A stretch of DNA of 64,000 nt from JAAYAY01 sp964563135 (GTDB lineage: Bacteria; Planctomycetota; Planctomycetia; Pirellulales; Thermoguttaceae): assembly GCA_964563135.1 (NCBI GenBank), contig CAZLWV010000003.1:62001-126000 (forward strand). The letters are read 5' to 3'. A program made the position numbers and the translations under genes. Positions 38,266 through 48,287 of the stretch are shown here, piece after piece (the first letter of the stretch is position 1; each line of letters opens with the position of its first letter). The notes below the pieces were generated by a model. That model had not been told where the DNA came from. It was given only the letters and a program-made list of their open reading frames with translations, and did not search any database.

Positions 38266-39939
38266 ATGGACGAGCGGCCAGGGTCTCAGTCTCCGTATTC
38301 GTCGAATGACCCAACCGTCGAGATGAACGGCTCAACGCCCGCCGATGCCCCAAGTGTCGAGTGGAACGGGGGGCCGGCACGCTGCGCCATCGAGCTGGTG
38401 GAGGGGAGCATTTGTCCTCTGAGCGAGGAGTTGCTCCGGCTGCTGCACAGGCGGTTGCGTCTGGCGTCGCTGTTTCTGTTTGCCGGTTTCGCGATCTTTC
38501 TCCTCAAGCACGTTTTCCACGCCGATTTCTCGACGAGCCTCGGAGTCGCGATCTTCGTTCTCCACCTGATCGTGACGGCGGTTCTGGGAGCGGTCGGCTT
38601 CCCGATGTGCCGCCGCAAGACGGCGTCGCTGGCCTGGCTGCGCCGGGCGGAGTCAATCGTGTTCGGCTTGCCCGTCGTGTTGTTCCTGGCAATCCAGTAC
38701 CGGAACGCCGTTGCGTGCTGCCAGGAGATGGGCCATTTCGACTTTCCCGCCGACGTCTGGATTGCCCTGATGTTTATCTACGCATTGTTTATTCCCAATA
38801 CCATGCAGCGGGCGGCCGTTGCCATCGCAATGATGGCCACGGCCCCCATCCTCCTCCTGCTGGCGATGTTGCCGACTCACCCCGAGTTGGCCCGCCTCCT
38901 GATGGCGCAGGGCGCCGCCCAAGACAGCCTGGTGAGCTTCGTCCTGCTGATGGCTCTCACGGCAGTAGCCAGCGTATTTGGAGTCGATACGATCAGTTCG
39001 CTTCAGCGCGAGGCTTTCGAGGCGCGGCAATTCGGACAGTACCGCCTCAAACGCAAAATCGGTTCGGGCGGCATGGGAGAAGTCTTTCTCGCGGAACACC
39101 AGATGATGAAACGCCCCTGCGTGCTCAAGATGATCCGCCCGGACCGCGCCGGCGATGAGAAGATCCTGGCTCGATTCCAACGCGAGGTTCGAGCGATGGC
39201 ACGTCTGAGCCACTGGAACACGGTCGAGATCTTCGACTATGGGCGTACGGCTGACGGGGTGTTCTACTACGTGATGGAGTATCTGCCGGGCATGAGCCTC
39301 TCCGATCTGGTCAAGGAGCATGGGGCACTCCCTCCGGAACGCATCATCTATCTTCTGAAACAGGTGTGCGACGCCTTGCGCGAAGCCCACGGCATGGGAC
39401 TCATCCATCGCGATATCAAACCCGGCAACATTTTTGCCGCACAGCGGGGCGGCGTGTACGACGTGGCCAAACTGCTCGATTTCGGTCTGGTCAAGCCGCT
39501 CATGGAAGAGGACCAGTCCGTTCAGTTGACCGCTGAGGGAACAATCACCGGTTCGCCGCTTTTCATGTCACCCGAACAGGCAACCGGCGAATCACATGCC
39601 GACGTACGCAGCGATATCTACGCCCTTGGTGCTGTGGCCTACTACCTTCTTGCGGGCCGTCCGGTGTTTGAAGAAGCCCGACCGATCAAGCTGATCCTCG
39701 CCCACGCTCAGCAGGCGGTGATTCCTCCTTCGCACCACCGGGACGGGATCCCTGAAGACCTGGAGCGGATCGTTCTCCGCTGCCTGTCGAAGTCGCCGGA
39801 AGACCGTTACCAAACGGTCGACGAATTGGCCCGCGACCTTGCCGCCTGCGAAAATGCTGGCGATTGGGGGCCCGAGGAAGCCGCCAGGTGGTGGCGCGGC
39901 CGCAAGCGGTATCTCGTGTCTCCGGTCGCGGCCGTCTGA
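38266..39939 (+). CDS. Membrane Ser/Thr protein kinase, kinase domain after membrane segments
   Basis: Hanks-type kinase of unknown target. Five to six hydrophobic segments (residues ~70-250, for example LFLFAGFAIFLLKHVFHA, VVLFLAIQY and MMATAPILLLLAML) come first and the kinase domain (~265-540) follows. This reverses the usual bacterial PknB order, in which the kinase domain precedes a membrane span. Kinase motifs are intact: GSGGMGEVF, CVLKMI (Lys), HRDIKPGN, DFGLVKP and GSPLFMSPEQATGE. A GTG at 38233 is an alternative start; ATG 38266 is preferred. The PP2C phosphatase earlier in the window could oppose it. Confidence 0.87.
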   Translation: MDERPGSQSPYSSNDPTVEMNGSTPADAPSVEWNGGPARCAIELVEGSICPLSEELLRLLHRRLRLASLFLFAGFAIFLLKHVFHADFSTSLGVAIFVLHLIVTAVLGAVGFPMCRRKTASLAWLRRAESIVFGLPVVLFLAIQYRNAVACCQEMGHFDFPADVWIALMFIYALFIPNTMQRAAVAIAMMATAPILLLLAMLPTHPELARLLMAQGAAQDSLVSFVLLMALTAVASVFGVDTISSLQREAFEARQFGQYRLKRKIGSGGMGEVFLAEHQMMKRPCVLKMIRPDRAGDEKILARFQREVRAMARLSHWNTVEIFDYGRTADGVFYYVMEYLPGMSLSDLVKEHGALPPERIIYLLKQVCDALREAHGMGLIHRDIKPGNIFAAQRGGVYDVAKLLDFGLVKPLMEEDQSVQLTAEGTITGSPLFMSPEQATGESHADVRSDIYALGAVAYYLLAGRPVFEEARPIKLILAHAQQAVIPPSHHRDGIPEDLERIVLRCLSKSPEDRYQTVDELARDLAACENAGDWGPEEAARWWRGRKRYLVSPVAAV

Positions 39940-40140
39940 TGCGGTTTTCGGCGCGAACTTCCTCCCCGCTCAGACCGTCTAGCAGGAAACCATCCGCCTT
40001 GGGGCCGCGGGTGCACCATGCAGGAAGGCCTGGAGGCATGGTTGGCCGTCCAGGAATACCGGCTGTCGACTGTCTCGGGACAGCCTTCGCAGCATGGCAC
40101 GACACGGCTCGGGGGCGTCGCCAGACCCGGCAGCTGACGG

Positions 40141-40146
40141 TATAAT
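40141..40146 (+). promoter_or_regulatory. Possible -10 box upstream of leuC
   Basis: A perfect TATAAT lies 126 bp before the leuC start codon. No good -35 hexamer is seen 16-18 bp upstream. The 332-bp space 39940-40271 has no supported gene. Between the -10 and leuC is a short Leu-codon cluster (see findings). Confidence 0.35.
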
Positions 40147-40271
40147 CATCAGTTTCACCCGTCCGCTGGTGCTGCTGCTCCAGGGCAGTGGATGCCGGCG
40201 GGAGTGTGCAGATATTCGCATAAGTCTTTACCACATATTGAGTTACTATCGACAGAGAGCTGGTTGGAGCG

Positions 40272-41684
<1,413 letters not shown>

Positions 41685-41690
<6 letters not shown>

Positions 41691-41780
41691 CGCCTGCTCA
41701 GTCAGTGTACGAGGGCGACCGACGGAAGCCCGGCCCTTTGCGGCCTCCCGTTGGGGAGCCACGAGCATTCTCCAGTAGGA
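41685..41780 (+). repeat. Dispersed repeat family 1, copy C
   Basis: Between leuC and leuD. It starts GATTGACGCCTG, whose TGA is the leuC stop, then GTCAGTGTACGAGGGCGACC, CGGAAGCCCGGCC, GCGGCCTCCCGTTGGGG and GAGCATTCTCCAG. In order and spacing it matches copy B at about 80 per cent by eye. Confidence 0.75.
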
Positions 41781-41857
41781 GTTGTCGGGTATCAGGGTCA
41801 GCAGCAGTGCCCTCTGGATGATGAGCCCAGAACATTCAACCTTGAGCGTAGTAAACG

Positions 41858-42451
41858 ATGCGTGCCTTCACAAAACATACCGGCCTGGTCGCTCTGATGG
41901 ATCGGTCCAACGTCGATACGGACCAGATTATCCCCAAACAGTTTCTCAAACGCATCGAGCGGACCGGGTTCGGCGAGTTCCTGTTCTACGACTGGCGCTA
42001 TCTCGACGACGGCGCGGACAATCCCGAATTCGAATTGAACCAGCCGCGCTATCGCGGGGCCAGCATCCTTGTCAGCCGTCGCAATTTCGGTTGCGGTTCC
42101 AGTCGCGAACATGCTCCCTGGGCCTTGGAGCAGTACGGGTTCCGCGTGATCCTGGCGTCGAGCTTCGCCGACATCTTCTTCAACAACTGCTTCAAGAACG
42201 GCATGCTTCCAATCGTCCTGGATGAGGCGACCATCGCGGATCTCTTTGCCCGGGCTTCGGCGAAGGCAGGGTATCAGTTGACGGTCGATCTCCAGTCCAA
42301 AACGATCACCGACGATGCGGGCCTGAGGATCGAATTCCACGTCGATGATTTCCGCAGGCACTGCCTGATGAACGGCCTGGACGATATCGGCCTGACACTC
42401 CAGCAGGAACACAGAATCACGGCCTACGAGAAGGCACGCGGGATCGCCTGA
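41858..42451 (+). CDS. leuD: 3-isopropylmalate dehydratase small subunit
   Basis: Swivelling subunit that completes the LeuCD active site. The N-terminal block LMDRSNVDTDQIIPKQFLKRI and FGCGSSREHAPWALEQYGFRVILASSFADIF (positions about residues 80-110; motif SSREHAPWAL) are diagnostic. Length 197 aa is normal. It follows leuC on the same strand but a repeat lies between, so read-through or a separate promoter cannot be told apart. It is convergent with the amidase gene. Confidence 0.95.
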   Translation: MRAFTKHTGLVALMDRSNVDTDQIIPKQFLKRIERTGFGEFLFYDWRYLDDGADNPEFELNQPRYRGASILVSRRNFGCGSSREHAPWALEQYGFRVILASSFADIFFNNCFKNGMLPIVLDEATIADLFARASAKAGYQLTVDLQSKTITDDAGLRIEFHVDDFRRHCLMNGLDDIGLTLQQEHRITAYEKARGIA

Positions 42452-42483
42452 ATAGACTTGCACAACTCCAAGAGATCCGGACT

Positions 42484-42507
42484 CCGCCGTCGCCCTTCGG
42501 GAGGCGG
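42484..42507. terminator. UUCG-loop hairpin between leuD and the amidase gene
   Basis: CCGCC...CC-TTCG-GG...GGCGG forms a stem with a stable UUCG tetraloop in the 120-bp space between two converging genes. There is no T-tract; terminator function is inferred. Confidence 0.4.
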
Positions 42508-42571
42508 CTTCAAGGGCTTGGGCTCCCCCTGCGATCGCTCGCAGTTCACTGATTCCCGCAAATGCCGCGTC

Positions 42572-43921
42572 TCACCAACCCGGCTGGTCTCCCGCCGCCA
42601 AGGGCGGCCTCAGGGCGAAACCAAAACGTTCCTCGCACCAGGTGGCAATGCCAAGAAGTTGAGTGTCGTCGTGATGGTGGCCAACGAGCTGAACGGCAAC
42701 CGGCAGTCCGTCGTCAGCCAGGCCGCACGGCAGCGAAACCACGGGCAGACCCGAGCAACTCCAGGGAGCCTGAAACCGCTTGGGACCGGTGGTCTCCCGC
42801 GGGGGGGCTGTGGTGTCCGTGGCCGGCATGATGAGGGCATCGCAGTCGTTGAGCATGGCCGGCACCCGCCGGCGGTACTCGTGGAGGGAGCCGAGCGCAT
42901 CGGCGTACTCCACCGCAGACGTGGCAAGCCCCCGGTCGAGAAGCCCGGAAATCATCGGACCGTACGCCTCGCGGTGAGCAGCGAAATCCCTGCGGTGGTA
43001 GGCGGCCGCTTCCGCCGCCATGACCGTTGTGTGTACCTCCTGGATCATCTCGAAATCCACCGTCGGGGCAACCATGTCGATTTCCGCCTCCGCGGCCAAC
43101 ATCTGCACTGCGCGGTCCACCACGGCGCGCACCATGGAGGCCGCCCCCGACCGGAAGAACGCCTCGACGAGTCCGAGCCGTGGTCGAACTCCGTGGGTCC
43201 TGATGGGGGTTGGCGGTTGCGGCGGAGCAAAGTCCTGGGAGTACGGCAAGGTTGCCAGGAGGATCTCCAGATCCCGCACCCGTCGCGCCATCGGCCCCAC
43301 GTGATCGAAATGATAGCTGACCGGTACAACTCCCGTTCGGTCCACCCGGCCGAAGGTCGGTTTGCAGGTAGCCACGCCGCAATAGGAGGAGGGGCGCACG
43401 AGCGATCCGCCGGTCTGAGTACCGAGTGCCCCGAGGCACATTCCCATCGCCAGGGCGGCGGCCGACCCGCTGCTGGATCCCCCTGGGGTGCGTTGGAACG
43501 TCGGGTCCCATGGGTTACGGGTCGGCGGCAGATCGAAGCAGGCGAACTCGACGGTCACGGTCTTACCAAGCAGAATCGCCCCGTTTCGCCGCAAGGCGGC
43601 CACAACCGGTGCGTCGGATGCCGCCACCCGCCCCTTACGAAGCGGTGAACCGGCTTCGGTGGGGAGCCCGGCCACGTCGATGATATCTTTGATGCCGATC
43701 GGGATCCCGTGCAGTGGGCCGCGAAACCGACCCTCCGCCGCCTCGGTCGTCATGGCCTCCGCCTCGCGACGGGCAGTCTCCTCATCGATCCGGACCCAGG
43801 CCCGCACATCGCCATCGCAGCTCCGAATCCGTTTGAGGCATATGTCCAACAGGTCGGTCGGGCGGATCTGACGGTTGCGGATCGCCTCGGCCGCAAGATG
43901 AAGGGAGTCGACTTCCATCAT
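42572..43921 (-). CDS. Amidase signature family enzyme (GatA-like)
   Basis: Ser-cisSer-Lys hydrolase. The triad is visible: Lys78 in GIPIGIKDIID, cis-Ser about 149 in TPGGSSSGSAAA, and nucleophile Ser about 173 in GTQTGGSLVRP. The protein is 449 aa and covers the whole fold, ending in GLADDGLPVAVQLVG. It resembles GatA and other amidases; because no gatB or gatC is near, a stand-alone amidase is more likely than the glutaminyl-tRNA amidotransferase subunit. The first of two Met codons at 43921 is listed. A family-2 repeat begins 22 bp upstream of its start. Confidence 0.87.
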   Translation of the reverse strand: MMEVDSLHLAAEAIRNRQIRPTDLLDICLKRIRSCDGDVRAWVRIDEETARREAEAMTTEAAEGRFRGPLHGIPIGIKDIIDVAGLPTEAGSPLRKGRVAASDAPVVAALRRNGAILLGKTVTVEFACFDLPPTRNPWDPTFQRTPGGSSSGSAAALAMGMCLGALGTQTGGSLVRPSSYCGVATCKPTFGRVDRTGVVPVSYHFDHVGPMARRVRDLEILLATLPYSQDFAPPQPPTPIRTHGVRPRLGLVEAFFRSGAASMVRAVVDRAVQMLAAEAEIDMVAPTVDFEMIQEVHTTVMAAEAAAYHRRDFAAHREAYGPMISGLLDRGLATSAVEYADALGSLHEYRRRVPAMLNDCDALIMPATDTTAPPRETTGPKRFQAPWSCSGLPVVSLPCGLADDGLPVAVQLVGHHHDDTQLLGIATWCEERFGFALRPPLAAGDQPGW

Positions 43922-43942
43922 GGTCTTTCGTCCTCACGGGCT

Positions 43943-44035
43943 CCGTTATTGACTGTCGAGTACGCCGCTACGCTGCTCTCCCAGAAACCGGGCTCCCGCT
44001 CGTCGCTCTTGTCCCACAATCCATGCAGGGGTTAA
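43943..44035. repeat. Dispersed repeat family 2, copy 1
   Basis: TTGACTGT...CGCTACGCTGCT...CCGGGCTCCCGCTCG...CACAATCCATGCAGGG. The same order of blocks is at 58799-58878. The ends TTGACTGT and CCCACAATCC resemble an inverted repeat. It lies between the amidase start (minus) and bioB (plus); 43922-44292 holds no other feature I can support. Confidence 0.65.
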
Positions 44036-44292
44036 TACGGTCTGACAGTCAGCAATTGTCTGTCTTCCGGATGGAATTGCTGAAGCGGTTGCGGGCAGAC
44101 TGTGCCTCTTCTGGCATGATGTGGACCCTCCCCGGGGCCGTGACGCTCCGAATATATCGACGCCCCCCGATACGGGCAAGTTCCTCCAACGGCCCTACCA
44201 CCTGTGGCCGGTTGGGCGTTAGAATTGGACATACCGTCTGCTTGTGGCCGAGTCTTCCAGCCAGCGGCTCAATCCAAGGAACATTCCACTTC

Positions 44293-45333
44293 ATGGCATT
44301 CACCCACGAAATCACGCTTCAAGATACAGCCGTCACCAATCGCTGGAACGTGCTGGCCGACAGGATCCTTGAAGGAGGAAAGATTACGGCCCACCAGGCC
44401 CTGGAAGTCCTCCGAAGCCCGGATGAGCAACTGCTCGATCTCCTGGCGGCCGTCTATCGGGTGCGCAGAGCGGTCCATGGGAATCGGGTCCACCTGAATT
44501 TTCTCGTCAACGCCAAGAGTGGGCGGTGCGGAGAAGACTGCGGCTATTGCAGCCAGGCAAAGGGTTCCAAGGCGAGTATCGACAAGTACCCCCTTCTTGA
44601 GGAAGACGAGATTCTGGCCGGCGCTCGCGTGGCTGCCGAACGCGATGCAGGCGTGTACTGCATTGTCACCGCCGGCAGAGGCCCGCTGGAAGAGGAACTC
44701 GTCCGGGTCGAAGAGACAGTGCGCAAGATCGCGAGAGAACGCGATCTGGGGATCTGTGTATCGCCAGGTCTCCTGACTGCGGAGCAGGCCCGGCGGCTCA
44801 AGGCGGCTGGGGTGAAACGTATTAACCATAACCTGAACACCAGCCGGCGGTTCTACCCAGAAATCTGCACCACCCACACCTACCAGGACCGCCTGAATAC
44901 GCTGCGCGCCGTTCGCGATGCCGGACTGGAGATCTGCTCCGGAGGGATCGTGGGCATGGGGGAAACCGACGAGGACGTCGTGGAACTGGCCATGCGTCTG
45001 GCCGAGTTGGAGGTGGAGGCTTTGCCCGTCAATTTCTGGCTGCCGATCGAAGGCACGGCTCTCGCCGAACAGGGTGCGCCGCGACGGCTGAGCCCCCGTT
45101 ACTGTCTGAAGGTGCTCGCCATGTTCCGGTTCGCCAATCCCAGGACGGTGCTGCGAATTGCTGCGGGGCGAGAGGTGCATCTGGGCCCTCTTCAACCGTT
45201 GGGGTTGTACGCCGCAGACTCGATTTTCGTGGGCGACTACCTCACGACCAAGGGCCAACCGCCCACAGCCGACTATGAGATGATTGAAGCCTTGGGGTTC
45301 GAAATCGTGAAAAATGGAACCGGCGGCAAGTGA
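44293..45333 (+). CDS. bioB: Biotin synthase
   Basis: Radical SAM enzyme that inserts sulphur into dethiobiotin. The cluster motif is CGEDCGYC (Cys79, Cys83, Cys86); further signatures are HLNFLVNAKSGRCGEDCGYC in part, RINHNLNTSRRFYP, ICSGGIVGMGETDEDV and FWLPIEGTAL. Length 346 aa matches. ATG 44293 gives the expected N-terminus; the upstream in-frame sequence is non-coding in character. No other bio gene is adjacent, so it is a scattered locus. Confidence 0.95.
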   Translation: MAFTHEITLQDTAVTNRWNVLADRILEGGKITAHQALEVLRSPDEQLLDLLAAVYRVRRAVHGNRVHLNFLVNAKSGRCGEDCGYCSQAKGSKASIDKYPLLEEDEILAGARVAAERDAGVYCIVTAGRGPLEEELVRVEETVRKIARERDLGICVSPGLLTAEQARRLKAAGVKRINHNLNTSRRFYPEICTTHTYQDRLNTLRAVRDAGLEICSGGIVGMGETDEDVVELAMRLAELEVEALPVNFWLPIEGTALAEQGAPRRLSPRYCLKVLAMFRFANPRTVLRIAAGREVHLGPLQPLGLYAADSIFVGDYLTTKGQPPTADYEMIEALGFEIVKNGTGGK

Positions 45334-45558
45334 CCGCATCGGCCGAAGATCGCCCATCGAGAACGGGCTGTGAAACCGCTTGCTCTGCCTCCAATCGGGG
45401 TCTAAACTGGTCCATGTGCCGCGGCGGACAGAACGACCGCCAGAAGGCGTGACGATACCCCAGGAACGATCCCAGAGCCATCAAGCGGCCCCCCCCCGGC
45501 GGGCCGAGGTCGCTGGCGGCGGGAGCAGTCGTGGGATCGCCTGGAAGACAGATCCCAC

Positions 45559-46194
45559 GTGAATGAACGCATGTGCGACGCCAAGTCACCCAAGGTGAGC
45601 GAACTGATCTGCGGAGCCCGGGACGGCGACGACCAGTGCCGCGACCGGCTGTTTGAACTGTGCCGCAGTTACCTGGGATTTGCAGCCCGGGCCCAGGTCG
45701 AAAGCTGGTTGCGTGTCAAGGTGGATGCGTCGGATCTGGTCCAGCAGACCATGCTTGAGGCACACCGCGATTTCGCGAAATTCGAGGGGAGCACGGAGCA
45801 GGAATGGCTGGGATGGCTGCGGCGAATCCTGGCCCATAATGTCTCCGACTTCATCCGCCGTTACAAGGGAACGGCCAAGCGGCGGGTGCAGAAGGAAGTC
45901 CCTTTTCGAGACCCGAATGCCTCGGGGCCTTCCCCCGGTGCCCCCGAACCGATGGCCGCCGATCGCACCCCCAGCCAGGAACTGGCTCTCCTGGACGACA
46001 GTCTGCGAGTCACCGAGGCGCTCAATTCGCTCTCGCCCGACTACCAGGAGGTGATCGTTCTGCGAAATCTGGAACGGCTCCCCTTCAATGAAGTTGCCGA
46101 ACGGATGGCCCGATCCCGTCCCGCCGTGCAAATGCTCTGGATGCGTGCCATTCGGAAGCTACAGGAGGCGATGGGCGAGGAAGAAGCAAGCTGA
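45559..46194 (+). CDS. ECF-type RNA polymerase sigma factor
   Basis: Alternative sigma factor. Region 2 covers about residues 22-95, with VDASDLVQQTMLEAHRDF and FIRRYKG; region 4 covers about 140-205, with LSPDYQEVIVLRNLERLPFNEVAERMARS, a helix-turn-helix. GTG 45559 is the listed start and ATG 45571 an alternative. A Pro-rich linker (SPGAPEPMAADR) separates the regions. It lies 129 bp before a membrane kinase gene. In planctomycetes such pairs are common and the sigma is thought to be controlled by the kinase instead of an anti-sigma factor; that link is inference. Confidence 0.9.
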   Translation: MNERMCDAKSPKVSELICGARDGDDQCRDRLFELCRSYLGFAARAQVESWLRVKVDASDLVQQTMLEAHRDFAKFEGSTEQEWLGWLRRILAHNVSDFIRRYKGTAKRRVQKEVPFRDPNASGPSPGAPEPMAADRTPSQELALLDDSLRVTEALNSLSPDYQEVIVLRNLERLPFNEVAERMARSRPAVQMLWMRAIRKLQEAMGEEEAS

Positions 46195-46323
46195 CGACCG
46201 CACATCCGGAATTCGAAGTCTTGAGTCCCGCACGTATTCCATCACCCTGGGAAGGAATTCCGGCACCCATGTCTTGGATCCGGCATCTCAGCCCCGCTAC
46301 AAACCTTCGTTCCTGTACCCACG

Positions 46324-47958
46324 ATGGTTGAATTACCGCAAGACGTTGTCGAGTTTTCGGCCCTCGAAGATTACTTGAATCGCTTGCAGGCGGGCCAGCA
46401 TCCTGATCGGGACGAGTTGCTGCGTGAGCACCCCGATCTCGCCTCGGCGCTCAGATGCCTCGATGCCCTCAACGCGTTGGCTCCCGATGCGGACATCGCC
46501 GACCAGTCCAATGACCTCGGCGCGAGTTCGACATTCCCGCGACTGCCACGCGACTTTGCCGGCTTTGAACTCCAGGAGGAAATCGGCCGGGGCGGCATGG
46601 GAGTGGTCTACAAAGCCCGCCAGAAGGACCTCGACCGCACCGTCGCCGTCAAGATGATCCTCGACAGTTACCTGGCGTCCGAGGAGCACATCCGGCGGTT
46701 CCACGAAGAAGCTAAGGCGGCGGCACGGGTCCAGCACTCCAACATCGTCCACATCCACGAGGTGGGGCAGTGCAACGATCAGCACTACTTCGTGATGGAG
46801 TACATTGACGGGGTCAGCCTCGCGCAGAAGGTGGCTCACGGCCCGATCGATCCCGAGCATTCCGCGCTGCTCGTTCAGCGGATCGCCCGTGCGGTCGACC
46901 ATCTCCACCGCCAGGGTATCATCCATCGCGATCTGAAACCCTCCAACATCCTCATCGATCAGGACGGCGAGCCGCACGTAACCGATTTCGGATTAGCCAA
47001 GGTCTCTCGCAGCGAAGGCCAGGCGACCGCAACGGGCCTCATCATCGGTACGCCCAGCTACATGGCTCCCGAGCAGGCGGCCGGCAACAGCGAATTGCTT
47101 GGCCCCAGGTCCGACATCTACAGCCTGGGGGCCATCCTGTTCGAACTGCTCACCGGCCGTCCTCCTTTCCAGGAGGAGAGACCTCTCGACACAATCATGA
47201 AGGTCCTTTCCGGGGAACCGCCCCTGCCTCGATCGCTGAACGGCAAAGTCCCTCGCGGGCTGGAACTGGTGTGCCTGAAGTGCCTGGCTCGGAATCCCGA
47301 CTCGCGCTACCAGACCGCCGCCGCGCTGGTCGACGAACTGGGTCGCTACCTGAAAGGGGAGGCACTGGAAGCACGGCCTCCCAGCTTCATTCAGCGCATC
47401 CGAAGCTGGGGACGTCGCGAACCGGCCCTGGCAACGCGACTTGGGGTCCTGGGGATCTTCTTCTGCGTCCAGTGGACCAACTTCTTCCTGAAAATCGAGG
47501 ATCCGGATTTCGCGCAGTTCCACTGGAAGGCCCTGACAATCATCGCACTCTGGACCTTGTCTGCCATTGCCCTGCAAGGCTTCATGCGAAGTCCACGCTG
47601 GTTGATCCCTGCCTGCTTCGTCTGGGGGACTCTTGACTCGCTGCTCCTCTTCACATTGCTCCTGGTCGCCAACGGTGTCGCCAGTCCTTTGGTCGTCTGC
47701 TATCCCCTGCTCCTGGTTGCCTCGGGGTTGTGGATGCGGGTCCGATTCGTCTGGTTCATGGGGGCCCTGTCACTCGTCTCCTACCTCATCCATGTAGTCC
47801 ATTTCTACGGATGGCGTCCGGATCTCCACGTCGGTTTCGACACCAAGCTCGATCGCCACGTGATCTTCGTGGTCATGCTGTTCGGCGTTGCCTGGGGGGT
47901 CGCCGACCTGGTCCGGCGGATTCGCGTGCTGACTTCCTATTACGATCGGAGCGCCTGA
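46324..47958 (+). CDS. Membrane Ser/Thr protein kinase paired with ECF sigma factor
   Basis: Hanks-type kinase, probably acting on the neighbouring sigma factor pathway. A short N-terminal region of ~85 residues with FSALEDYLNRLQAGQHPDRDEL-like helices (motif only) precedes the catalytic domain (~85-350): GRGGMGVVYKAR, VAVKMI (Lys), HRDLKPSN, DFGLAKV and GTPSYMAPEQAAG. About six membrane spans follow (~375-530). Kinase first and membrane region last is the usual arrangement, opposite to the other kinase in this window. No extracellular sensor domain is present. The last transmembrane block ends near the stop. Confidence 0.9.
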   Translation: MVELPQDVVEFSALEDYLNRLQAGQHPDRDELLREHPDLASALRCLDALNALAPDADIADQSNDLGASSTFPRLPRDFAGFELQEEIGRGGMGVVYKARQKDLDRTVAVKMILDSYLASEEHIRRFHEEAKAAARVQHSNIVHIHEVGQCNDQHYFVMEYIDGVSLAQKVAHGPIDPEHSALLVQRIARAVDHLHRQGIIHRDLKPSNILIDQDGEPHVTDFGLAKVSRSEGQATATGLIIGTPSYMAPEQAAGNSELLGPRSDIYSLGAILFELLTGRPPFQEERPLDTIMKVLSGEPPLPRSLNGKVPRGLELVCLKCLARNPDSRYQTAAALVDELGRYLKGEALEARPPSFIQRIRSWGRREPALATRLGVLGIFFCVQWTNFFLKIEDPDFAQFHWKALTIIALWTLSAIALQGFMRSPRWLIPACFVWGTLDSLLLFTLLLVANGVASPLVVCYPLLLVASGLWMRVRFVWFMGALSLVSYLIHVVHFYGWRPDLHVGFDTKLDRHVIFVVMLFGVAWGVADLVRRIRVLTSYYDRSA

Positions 47959-48287
47959 CTGCAACGGCCGCTCGCATCGCGTCTTGGAAATGGATAAGAC
48001 AGCGGATTCGCGAGATCTGGAGAAGACAAAGCCGACCCAGAACTTCTCCACTTTATCCACGTTTCTCACAATACGTGACTGCTTCGCTTGTCATTTCTTG
48101 CCGGATGAGAACAACTGCTGGAATCGGCCAAGTTGACTAAATCCCGAAAACGGATCCTACCGATACCCCAAGAGGTCCAGTGTTGGATGTGTTGCACGGG
48201 CTGGACCGGACGGTCGGACTGCTCCGGCCGACTCACCCCCTGGAATTGGGGAATTACCAAGCGTTCTCGCAGTCGCAGGATCGTGAA

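Noticed and set aside
42484..42530. Possible minus-strand copy of repeat family 1 (CGGGAGGCGGC)
   Set aside because: Only one block matches; the rest does not follow the family order, so it is listed as a hairpin instead.
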